NCBI GenBank assembly: GCA_024277995.1
Contig: JAJRUD010000268.1
Span: 1-38,403 of the forward strand
DNA from: Chloroflexota bacterium
Lineage (GTDB): Bacteria > Chloroflexota > Anaerolineae > Anaerolineales > E44-bin32
Reading direction: 5' to 3'
DNA: 38,403 nt
Shown here: one piece after another, positions 8,300 to 15,962 of the stretch
Numbering within the stretch: position 1 is the first letter of the stretch
Layout of the letters: every line of letters begins with the position of its first letter
Notes under the pieces: model-generated
The model's input: only the letters and a program-made list of their open reading frames with translations
What the model was told of the DNA's origin: nothing
Database searches by the model: none
Translations under genes and position numbers: made by a program

Positions 8300-9208
8300 G
8301 TGTCCGCAACCCCCATTATGACCAAGGACCGCAAGAAGGTCACCACCCTGGCCCTGCGCCGCAAGAAAGCGCGCGGCGAGCCCATCAGCATGCTCACCGC
8401 CTACGACTACGGCACCGCATTGGCCATCGACCGGGCGGGGATCGACTCCATCCTGGTGGGCGACTCGCTGGGAATGGTGGTGCTGGGCTATGAGAACACG
8501 CTGCCCGTCACCATGCAGGACATGATCCACCACTGCAAAGCGGTGGCGCGCGGGGCGCGCTACGCCCTGTTGGTGGGGGACATGCCCTTCCTCTCCTACC
8601 AGGTCTCCGTTGAAGAGGCCGTGCGCAACGCCGGGCGTTTCCTGCAGGAGGGCGGCATGGACGCCGTCAAGCTGGAGGGCGGACGCGAGCGGCTGCCGGC
8701 CATCGAGGCCATCATCGGCGCCGGCATCCCCGTCATGGGGCACCTGGGATTGACACCGCAGTCGGTGCACCTGCTGGGCGGATTCCGGACGCAGGGCAAG
8801 ACCGCCGCCGCCGCGCAGCGCCTGCTGGAAGATGCCCTGATCCTGCAGGAGGCGGGCTGCTTCGCGTTGGTGCTGGAAGCCGTCCCGGCGCAACTGGCGC
8901 TCTTGATCTCTGAACGCCTGGAGATCCCCACCATCGGCATCGGCGCCGGAGCCGGCTGCGACGGCCAGGTGCTGGTCACGCACGACCTGCTGGGCCTCTT
9001 CGACCGCTTCACACCTCGTTTCGTCAAGAAGTACGCCGACCTGCATGACGAGATGGCGCGCGCCTTCCAGGCCTACAAGGCCGAGGTGGAAACGCGCGCC
9101 TTTCCCGCGCCCGAGCACAGCGTGCAGATGGATCAGGAGGAGTGGGAGGCCTTGCTGCGCAAGTTTAGATGGGCCGAAGATGATGGGCGATCAGCAGGAA
9201 GTGATTAG
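8300..9208 (+). CDS. panB: 3-methyl-2-oxobutanoate hydroxymethyltransferase
   Basis: Makes ketopantoate from 2-oxoisovalerate and methylenetetrahydrofolate, the first committed step of pantothenate synthesis. The 302-residue barrel shows SMLTAYDYGTA, ILVGDSLGMV (Mg-binding Asp), GDMPFLSYQ, AVKLEGG, GIPVMGHLGLTPQS and the catalytic Glu region LVLEAVPAQ. The track begins at 8135, but the first 55 codons cover the promoter and leader and have no family similarity. The GTG at 8300 follows AAGGAGG with eight bases' spacing and is the real start. It is divergent from the oxoacid dehydrogenase operon, whose likely substrate is the same 2-oxoisovalerate. Confidence 0.96.
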   Translation: MSATPIMTKDRKKVTTLALRRKKARGEPISMLTAYDYGTALAIDRAGIDSILVGDSLGMVVLGYENTLPVTMQDMIHHCKAVARGARYALLVGDMPFLSYQVSVEEAVRNAGRFLQEGGMDAVKLEGGRERLPAIEAIIGAGIPVMGHLGLTPQSVHLLGGFRTQGKTAAAAQRLLEDALILQEAGCFALVLEAVPAQLALLISERLEIPTIGIGAGAGCDGQVLVTHDLLGLFDRFTPRFVKKYADLHDEMARAFQAYKAEVETRAFPAPEHSVQMDQEEWEALLRKFRWAEDDGRSAGSD

Positions 9209-9345
9209 TAAGGAGTGATCAGTTGGAAGTGATCAGGAAGAAGCGATCCTCGGGATGCCATCGGCTGGAAACCACGAGAATACTCCCGCTGATCCCTGAT
9301 CGCTGATGGCCGACTGCTGATAACTGATTGCTGTATCCCGCGAGG
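9209..9345. repeat. Degenerate inverted-repeat array between panB and panE
   Basis: The left part repeats AGTGATCAG-like units (AGTGATCAGTTGGAAGTGATC) and the right part carries the complementary type (CTGATCCCTGATCGCTGATG, then CTGATAACTGATTGC). The gap can thus fold into a long imperfect hairpin. Closely similar arrays flank coaX and coaBC. No ORF or promoter is apparent. Confidence 0.7.
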
Positions 9346-9353
9346 CAACCTCC

Positions 9354-10277
9354 ATGCCCCACCCACCCATCCTGATCGTCGGCACAGGCGCCATGGCCTG
9401 CCTCTTCGCCGCCCGGCTGGCGCCACACACCCGGGTGACCATGCTGGGAAGCTGGCCCGAGGGGCTGCGCGCCCTGCGCGAGCGGGGCGTCACCCTGGTG
9501 GAAGGCGATGGCCAGCCGATGGCGCATGCCGTCGAAGTGGCAGGGACGGCGGCCCGCTGCCGCGGCGCCCGATACGCGCTGGTGCTGGTCAAGTCCTGGC
9601 AGACAGCCAGCGCCGCGGCGCGCCTGGCGGCGTGCCTGGCCGAGGAGGGCGTGGCGCTCACCCTGCAGAACGGCCTGGGCAATCTGGAGATCTTGCAACA
9701 GGCGCTGGGCCGTGAGCGTGCCGCGCTGGGCGTGACCACATGCGGGGCCACCCTGCTCGGCCCCGGCCATGCCCGCCTGGGCGGCTCCGGCCCCACTTAC
9801 CTGGCGCGCCATCCGCGGCTGGACCCCCTGGCCGCATTGCTGGGCCAGGCCGGCTTCGAGATCCATTGGGTGGACGACCTGCAGTCCCTCTCCTGGGGCA
9901 AGCTGGCGGTGAACGCCGGCATCAATCCGCTCACCGCTTTGCTGCGCATCCCCAACGGCGCTCTGTTGGAGGACGAGGACAGCCGCGCGCTCATGATCGC
10001 CGCCGCGCAGGAGACAGCCGTCGTGGCCGCCGCCAAAGGCCTGCACCTCCCCTATCAGGACGCCGGCGCTCAGGTGGCCCAGGTGGCGCGCCGCACCGCT
10101 GCCAACCGCTCATCCATGCTGCAGGACGTGCAGCGCGGTGCGCCCACCGAGATCGACGCCATCTGCGGCGCGGTCGTGCACGAGGGTGAGCGTCTCGGCG
10201 TGCCCACGCCCGTCAACCGCACGCTCTGGCACCTGGTGCGGGCCCTGGCAGCCCGCACAGGAGGGATCGAGGCATGA
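9354..10277 (+). CDS. panE: 2-dehydropantoate 2-reductase
   Basis: NADPH-dependent reduction of ketopantoate to pantoate. The 307 residues match the family: the N-terminal dinucleotide motif ILIVGTGAMACLFAARLA, the LVLVKSWQT segment, the substrate-site LQNGLGN near 105, the catalytic Lys183 and Asn187 in SWGKLAVNAGINPLTAL, and the late NRSSMLQDVQRGAPTEID signature. The Rossmann motif reads GTGAMA rather than GxGxxG, a common tolerated form. Its stop overlaps the panC start by four bases (ATGA), so reductase and ligase are co-translated. It is separated from panB by the repeat array. Confidence 0.95.
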   Translation: MPHPPILIVGTGAMACLFAARLAPHTRVTMLGSWPEGLRALRERGVTLVEGDGQPMAHAVEVAGTAARCRGARYALVLVKSWQTASAAARLAACLAEEGVALTLQNGLGNLEILQQALGRERAALGVTTCGATLLGPGHARLGGSGPTYLARHPRLDPLAALLGQAGFEIHWVDDLQSLSWGKLAVNAGINPLTALLRIPNGALLEDEDSRALMIAAAQETAVVAAAKGLHLPYQDAGAQVAQVARRTAANRSSMLQDVQRGAPTEIDAICGAVVHEGERLGVPTPVNRTLWHLVRALAARTGGIEA

Positions 10278-11116
10278 AGACCGTGACCACTCTGGAAGAC
10301 CTGCGACGGGCGCGCGCCGCCCTGCCCGACCCCCTCGGCCTGGTCCCCACCATGGGCTTCCTGCACGAAGGGCACCTTTCCCTGGTGCGCCGCGCCCGTG
10401 CGGACTGCGCCAGCGTCGGGGTGAGCATCTTCGTCAACCCCACCCAGTTCGGCCCCCAGGAGGACCTCGATTCCTACCCGCGCGATCTGGAGCGCGACCT
10501 GGCGCTGCTGCGGGACGAGGGGGTGGACCTGGTGTGGACGCCGACGCCCGAAATCATGTACCCTCCCGGTTTCCAGACCTGGGTCACAGTGGAAGAGCTC
10601 ACCAGGCCCCTGGAGGGCGCCCGCCGGCCGGGGCATTTTCGCGGCGTGACCACCGTGGTCGCCAAGCTTCTCAACGCCTTCCAGCCTCAGCAGGCCTACT
10701 TCGGGCAGAAGGACGCCCAGCAGGCGATCGTCATCCGGCGCATGGTGCGCGACCTGAACTTCCCGCTGCAGGTGGTGGTCTGCCCCATCGTGCGCGAACC
10801 GGATGGATTGGCCATGTCCAGCCGCAACGCCTACCTGAACCCCGAGGAGCGCCGGGCGGCGACGGTGCTGCACCGGGCACTGACCGCCGCCGAGCAGGCC
10901 TTCCGGGCCGGCACCCGCGAGGCGGAGGCCCTGCGGCGCATCATGTCGCAGGTGCTCGCCGAAGAGCCGCTGGCGCGGCCGCAATACGTCTCCGCCGCCG
11001 ACCCCGAGACGCTGGAAGAACTGCAGGGGCCCGTTGAGCGGGCGCTGCTCTCCATGGCGGTGTACGTGGGCGAGACGAGGTTGATTGACAATGTGGTGGT
11101 GGGGGATAGGGGATAG
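10274..11116 (+). CDS. panC: Pantoate--beta-alanine ligase (pantothenate synthetase)
   Basis: ATP-dependent condensation of pantoate and beta-alanine to pantothenate. The 280 residues are of standard length, with the HIGH-like motif HEGH (31-34) inside VPTMGFLHEGHLSLV, FVNPTQFGPQEDL, the KDAQQ motif (146-150) in YFGQKDAQQ, and MSSRNAYL (181 onward). The start overlaps panE by ATGA. The last codons run into the GGGGATAGGGGATAGG arm of the following repeat array. No aspartate decarboxylase (panD) gene lies in the window, so beta-alanine must come from elsewhere. Confidence 0.97.
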   Translation: MKTVTTLEDLRRARAALPDPLGLVPTMGFLHEGHLSLVRRARADCASVGVSIFVNPTQFGPQEDLDSYPRDLERDLALLRDEGVDLVWTPTPEIMYPPGFQTWVTVEELTRPLEGARRPGHFRGVTTVVAKLLNAFQPQQAYFGQKDAQQAIVIRRMVRDLNFPLQVVVCPIVREPDGLAMSSRNAYLNPEERRAATVLHRALTAAEQAFRAGTREAEALRRIMSQVLAEEPLARPQYVSAADPETLEELQGPVERALLSMAVYVGETRLIDNVVVGDRG

Positions 11117-11258
11117 GTGGCCGGCAGCCAGTGATTGGTGATCAGTAATTAGGGATCAGGGCCGGAAGGGTCATAGTTTCCTGCTCCTGTATCACCGATC
11201 ACTGGCTACTGATCCCCGGTCCCTGATCACTGATCACTTATCTCCTATCTCTTTTCCC
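11098..11258. repeat. Degenerate inverted-repeat array between panC and coaX
   Basis: The left arm reads GGGGATAGGGGATAGG, then AGTGATTGGTGATCAGTAAT and GGGATCAGGG. The right arm is its approximate reverse complement: CACCGATCACTGG, CCCTGATCACTGATCAC, then TATCTCCTATCTC and TTTTCCCC. The array spans the panC stop and ends about 30 bp before coaX. It is the same repeat type as at 9209-9345 and 20798-20920. Confidence 0.75.
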
Positions 11259-11290
11259 CATCTTGCTGCCATTCCGAAGGAGGCCTTCCC

Positions 11291-12055
11291 ATGCTCCTCA
11301 CCATCGATGTCGGCAACACCAACATCACGCTCGGGCTGTACGAGGGGGAGGATCGATTCGCCGCCTGGCGGCTGGCCACCGTGCACGAGCGCATGCCCGA
11401 CGAGTACGGCCTGCAACTGCTCGGTCTGCTGCAGCACGCCGGCTGCGAGCCGGAGGACATCCACGGCACGGTCATGGCTTCCGTCGTGCCGCCCCTGACC
11501 ACCACATTCCTGCAGGCCTGCAAGGACTATCTGGACCAGGACCCGCTGGTGGTGGACGCCGGAGTCCGCACGGGCGTGCACATCCGCTACGAGGACCCCA
11601 AGTCCGTGGGAGCCGATCGTGTGGTGGACGCGGCCGCCGTACAGCGCCTCTACGGCGGCCCGGCCTGCGTGGTGGACTTCGGCACTGCCACCACCTTCGA
11701 CGCCATCTCCGCCGAGGGGGACTACTTGGGAGGCGCCATTGCCCCGGGGATCAGCATCGCCGCCGAGGCGCTCTTCATGCGCACTGCCAAGCTGCCGCGC
11801 GTCGATCTGGCCCGCCCTCCTTCGCCCATCGGCCGCAACACGGTGCACGCTATCCAATCAGGCCTGCTCTTCGGCTACGTGAGCCTGGTGGAGGGGATGG
11901 TGGCCCGCTTCCGCGGCGAGTTGGGGCCGGAGATGAAGGTCATCGGCACCGGGGGACTGGCGGAGCTCATGGCGCGCGAGACACGCGTCATCGAGATCCT
12001 GGCCCCCTGGCTCACCCTCGACGGCCTGCGCATCATCTGGGAACTCAACCAGTAG
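11291..12055 (+). CDS. coaX: Type III pantothenate kinase
   Basis: Phosphorylates pantothenate, the first step from vitamin B5 to CoA. It is an ASKHA-fold kinase of 254 residues, usual for CoaX. The N-terminal phosphate motif is IDVGNTN (5-11), GADR (107-110) contacts pantothenate, and the second phosphate motif is DFGTATTFD (129-137), followed by GGAIAPGI. CoaX enzymes need a monovalent cation and are insensitive to CoA feedback; both are family knowledge. The start has AAGGAGG ten bases upstream. It completes the panB-panE-panC-coaX run. Confidence 0.97.
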   Translation: MLLTIDVGNTNITLGLYEGEDRFAAWRLATVHERMPDEYGLQLLGLLQHAGCEPEDIHGTVMASVVPPLTTTFLQACKDYLDQDPLVVDAGVRTGVHIRYEDPKSVGADRVVDAAAVQRLYGGPACVVDFGTATTFDAISAEGDYLGGAIAPGISIAAEALFMRTAKLPRVDLARPPSPIGRNTVHAIQSGLLFGYVSLVEGMVARFRGELGPEMKVIGTGGLAELMARETRVIEILAPWLTLDGLRIIWELNQ

Positions 12056-12338
12056 CGGGGGTATCCCGCCGCGCGCTGCAGGACATCTGCCCCCGGAGGC
12101 GAGCGACGTTCTGCGGCAGCTCGAGGAATTCCAGCCCGCAGCGGGGAGGGCGCGCCTGATGGCCCGCTCCCGCACTTGGCGCTCCGATCCTCTCACGGCC
12201 GGGCTGGAGGGAACCTCTTTCCGCGCGCGCCGTGCCTCCACAGCCAGGCACCGGATGCGCACCCGGTGCCTCGCCCACATAGGCATCGACAGCGGCAGAG
12301 CCGGATTCCATTTCACAAAAGGCCCTCCCGTTGGTTAA

Positions 12339-12887
12339 ATGGGTGAGACTCATTCCCACAGCGAGCGCAGCATGAGCGAGCCGCTCTTCGAAAATCTGGT
12401 GGAAACCCACAGCCCGGAGTTGTTCAGCTACCTGTGGCGCATGACACGCTGCGAGCAGGACGCCGAGGACTGCCTGCAGGAAACCTTGCTGCGTGCCTAT
12501 CGCGCCTACCCGCGCCTGCAGCCGGGTTCCAACCTCCGGGCCTGGCTTTACGCCATCGCCACCAATGTCGCCCGCAGCCACCTGCGCCGGGCACGGCGTC
12601 ACATCGCCCACAGCGCCGAAGTCGACCCGCAGACCCTGCGCAAGCATGGCCCCTCTATCCCGGAATCCTTCTTGCGAGCAGAACTGCTTCAGCAGATCGC
12701 GCGAGCCGTGGATGCACTGCCCCACAAGCAGCGCGCTGCGCTCATCATGCGCAAGTATCAGGGCCTGAGCTACGCGGCCATCGGCGGCGCCCTCGGCTGC
12801 TCAGCCGCTGCGGCGCGGGCCGATGTCTACCAGGGGCTCAAGAAGCTGCGGGCGCGCTTCGCCCCCCACCAGGAGGACCGGTCATGA
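12339..12887 (+). CDS. ECF (RpoE-like) RNA polymerase sigma factor
   Basis: Alternative sigma factor of 182 residues. Region 2 is clear (LFSYLWRMTRCEQDAEDCLQ, then LRAWLYAIATNVARSHLRR) and region 4 has a helix-turn-helix (LPHKQRAALIMRKYQGLSYA, AIGGALGCS, LKKLR). Regions 1.1 and 3 are absent, as expected for the ECF group. Two starts are possible, ATG at 12339 or ATG at 12372 (MSEPLFEN); neither has a strong Shine-Dalgarno. No zinc-type anti-sigma gene follows. Instead the stop codon overlaps the start of an alkyltransferase gene (ATGA), so the two proteins are made together. The 280-bp gap after coaX has no convincing gene and no clear promoter. Confidence 0.93.
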   Translation: MGETHSHSERSMSEPLFENLVETHSPELFSYLWRMTRCEQDAEDCLQETLLRAYRAYPRLQPGSNLRAWLYAIATNVARSHLRRARRHIAHSAEVDPQTLRKHGPSIPESFLRAELLQQIARAVDALPHKQRAALIMRKYQGLSYAAIGGALGCSAAAARADVYQGLKKLRARFAPHQEDRS

Positions 12888-13600
12888 TGCAGCGATCCGC
12901 GCTAGAGGACAACTGGGCCCGCTGGCTCGGGGACGAACCCGGCCCGGTCCGCAGCGAACCGCTGCTCGAAGCGCTGGACGGCCTCCATGCCGCAGAGCCC
13001 GGCCGGGCAGCGGCGGCCCGCGCCGTGCGCAAGACGCGCGCCGCCCTGGACCGCGCCCGCCCCAACGCGCTCTTCTTCGACACCTTCCCCGACTCGCCCC
13101 TCGGCCCGCTGCATATCGCCGTCAGCGAGCGGGGCGTGGTCGCCCTGTCCTTCGGCCGGCCGCTGAGCCGCTTCCTCGAAGAATTGCAGCGTTGGACGGG
13201 GCTGACCCCGGTGCATGACCAGTCACGAGTCGCCCGGGCGGGCCGCCAGGTGCAGGAGTATCTGGCCGGCGAGCGGGCGGTCTTCGACCTGCCCCTCGAC
13301 CTGCGCCTGCTGACCCCCTTCCAGCGCCAGGTGCTGCAGCGCGTGGCAGCCCTGCCCCGCGGCCAGATCGCCACCTACGGCCAGGTGGCAGGTTGGCTGG
13401 GCAAGCCGCGCGCCGCCCGCGCCGTGGGCCAGGCCCTGGCGCGCAACCCCATCCCGCTCGTCATCCCCTGTCACCGCGTGCTGGCCTCCGACGGCTCGCT
13501 GGGCGGCTACTCCGGCGGCCGCGGCCTGCCCACCAAGCTGCGCCTGCTGCGTATGGAGGGCGCCCCCATAGATTCACTCGGAAGAGCACCCCAGCGCTGA
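12884..13600 (+). CDS. ogt: O6-alkylguanine-DNA alkyltransferase with N-terminal extension
   Basis: Suicide DNA-repair protein that transfers the alkyl group from O6-alkylguanine to its own cysteine. The catalytic domain holds PCHRVL with acceptor Cys196, the DNA-binding helix with arginine finger near KPRAARAVGQALARNP, and SDGSLGGYSGG. The first 60 residues (helical, Ala/Arg-rich, no cysteine, for example RAAAARAVRKTRAALDRAR) precede the usual domain start FFDTFPDSPLGPL and are not typical of Ogt. The track ORF begins 150 codons earlier inside the sigma gene; the real start is the ATG at 12884, with AGGAGG seven bases upstream. Coupling to the ECF sigma gene suggests an alkylation-responsive unit (inference). 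Confidence 0.93.
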   Translation: MMQRSALEDNWARWLGDEPGPVRSEPLLEALDGLHAAEPGRAAAARAVRKTRAALDRARPNALFFDTFPDSPLGPLHIAVSERGVVALSFGRPLSRFLEELQRWTGLTPVHDQSRVARAGRQVQEYLAGERAVFDLPLDLRLLTPFQRQVLQRVAALPRGQIATYGQVAGWLGKPRAARAVGQALARNPIPLVIPCHRVLASDGSLGGYSGGRGLPTKLRLLRMEGAPIDSLGRAPQR

Positions 13601-14002
13601 GCACCGGCACAGGAAGAAGACCTGGGGCGCCCCCGTTCGCCGCACCAGCAACCCATCCTGGCCAACACGAGCGGGCGGCGACGGAGGACCACCGAGGTAC
13701 TCACGGCCCAATCTGCCGGGCACCACTCGCCAATCGCGAACCCGCCTCACTGCGCGGGCGGTGAGTGAGCCCGGCCTTTGCAAGGATCGCTTTCCGGGGA
13801 TCGAGTGCCCGCCGCCGGCACGCGGACACCGGCTGCAGCACCTGGACTTCGCCCCCAACGCTTGGTACACTCCTCCGTCGCCTACGCACCACGCAACCGC
13901 CATAGCGCGCACTCCAGCCACCCCGCCCTCGCTATGCGGCACGAGGTGCCCGGCCGCGTTCGGGATTATCCGAATCGATCGCAACAAGGACTCTCGCGGA
14001 TC
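13601..14002. other. 402-bp intergenic stretch without a recognised gene
   Basis: Only shadow ORFs of Arg/Pro-rich composition occur on either strand. A weak stem (CTCAC, 10 nt, GTGAG) near 13745 and a TACACT-like box near 13864 were seen, but neither supports a firm terminator or promoter call. Confidence 0.5.
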
Positions 14003-14941
14003 ATGGCAAAGAGACATCACCCCCTCGACGCGGCTGCACTGCGCCCGCAGGAGCGGACCGTCACCACAACAGGCTTGCTGCACCTTTCCGTGGTCTATGT
14101 GGTCTGGGGTAGCACTTATCTCGCCATCCGCGTCGCGGTGCGGGCGGGAGCCGGCTTTCCGCCCTTCAGTCTGAACCTGTCCCGCATGCTGCTCGCCGGG
14201 GTGCTCTTGCTCCTTTGGGGATACTTCAGCGGCGGTTCTCTACGGCTAAAGCGGCGCGATCTGATCACCATCGCCGCTTCTGGCCTGCTACTCTGGTCCG
14301 GTGGAAACGGCCTGGTGGTCTGGGCCGAGCAGCGCGTCGATTCGGGCTACACGGCGCTGGTCATCGCCGGCACACCCATCTGGGCCGCGGTCATCGAAGC
14401 TTTCCTGGAGCGCCGCGTCCCGAGCGGGCGCTTCATCCTGGCCCTGCTGGTGGGCTTCGCCGGCATCGGCCTGCTGACGGCGCCCACGCTGCAGCAGGGA
14501 TCGCGCGCTGACGCCCTGGCCGTGCTGGCGCTCATCGGTGCCTCGCTCAGTTGGGCGACAGGGTCGGTGCTGCAGAGCAGGCGCCCGATTTCCACCGCGC
14601 CGCGCGTAAGCTCGGGCTTCCAGCACCTCTTCGGCGCCCTGGGCTTCGCCCTGCTGCTGGTGCTCTTCCCCGAACCGCGCCCGACCCCTTCGCCCGAAGC
14701 GTGGCTGGCTTGGGGCTACCTGGTGCTCTTCGGTTCCCTGCTGGCCTTCACCTCATTCATCCAGGCGCTGCGCCTGCTGCCCACCAGCGTGGCCATGACC
14801 TACGCCTATGTGAACCCCGTCATCGCCGTGATCCTGGGGGCGCTGATCCTGGGCGAGGCCATCACCCTGTGGTCCGTCTCCGGCGCAGCCCTGGTCCTCC
14901 TGGGCGTGGCAGGCGTCTTCCACGAGCGCCGCGGCCATTGA
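14003..14941 (+). CDS. EamA/DMT-family membrane transporter
   Basis: Drug/metabolite-transporter superfamily exporter of 312 residues with about ten hydrophobic helices in two EamA repeats. Repeat one opens with LLHLSVVYVVWGSTYLAIRV, a very typical first helix with the WGSTY motif, and contains GLLLWSGGNGLVVWAEQ. Repeat two ends with MTYAYVNPVIAVILGALILG and a last helix, then a short basic tail. The track ORF adds 75 non-homologous upstream codons; the ATG at 14003 (MAKRHHPLDA) is chosen, with AAGGA 12 bases upstream. The exported compound (amino acid or metabolite) cannot be told. It is convergent with the damaged MFS gene; the 200-bp gap shows no clear terminator. Confidence 0.88.
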   Translation: MAKRHHPLDAAALRPQERTVTTTGLLHLSVVYVVWGSTYLAIRVAVRAGAGFPPFSLNLSRMLLAGVLLLLWGYFSGGSLRLKRRDLITIAASGLLLWSGGNGLVVWAEQRVDSGYTALVIAGTPIWAAVIEAFLERRVPSGRFILALLVGFAGIGLLTAPTLQQGSRADALAVLALIGASLSWATGSVLQSRRPISTAPRVSSGFQHLFGALGFALLLVLFPEPRPTPSPEAWLAWGYLVLFGSLLAFTSFIQALRLLPTSVAMTYAYVNPVIAVILGALILGEAITLWSVSGAALVLLGVAGVFHERRGH

Positions 14942-15141
14942 CGTGCACGGCGCCGGAGACCATGATCGCGACGACACACCTGGGCGCCTCATGACACCCC
15001 CATCGCCGAGTGCCTGCGAGGTGATGGTCAACGCGCGGGCACGACCGGGCAGCCCTCACGGCAGGACCTGCCCCTGGCCGACCGGCCCTCGTCGCATGTG
15101 TGTCGGCGTGCAGCTTGCAATATCCCCGCGGGAAGCGCGCC

Positions 15142-15783
<642 letters not shown>

Positions 15784-15880
15784 CGGTCCTTCCTCCCAAT
15801 GTCCGATGTGCGAGCAGCCCCCTGGAGGGGGCAGCGTGGAATGGAAGAGTTTAGTCCGAACGGGACGCCTGGAAAAGCGC

Positions 15881-15910
15881 GCAGGGGCGGACCCATAGGT
15901 CCGCCCCTGC
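15881..15910. repeat. Perfect 13-bp stem hairpin between the M2 peptidase and MFS genes
   Basis: GCAGGGGCGGACC, loop CATA, GGTCCGCCCCTGC. On the minus strand it lies 50 nt after the peptidase stop and is followed by GCGCTTTTCC. It could therefore terminate the peptidase transcript, or be a copy of a dispersed palindromic element. Confidence 0.7.
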
Positions 15911-15962
15911 AATTCGCCGGGTACGCCTATCTACGTCGAGGTCGGTCCTGCGCAACAGGGGC

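Noticed and set aside
12159-12338. 59-codon ORF between coaX and the sigma gene, with a GGGAGG-like site upstream
   Set aside because: The peptide (MARSRTWRSDPLTAGL...) is Arg-rich with no recognised motif, and the same frame runs open from inside coaX, as expected for GC-rich noncoding sequence.
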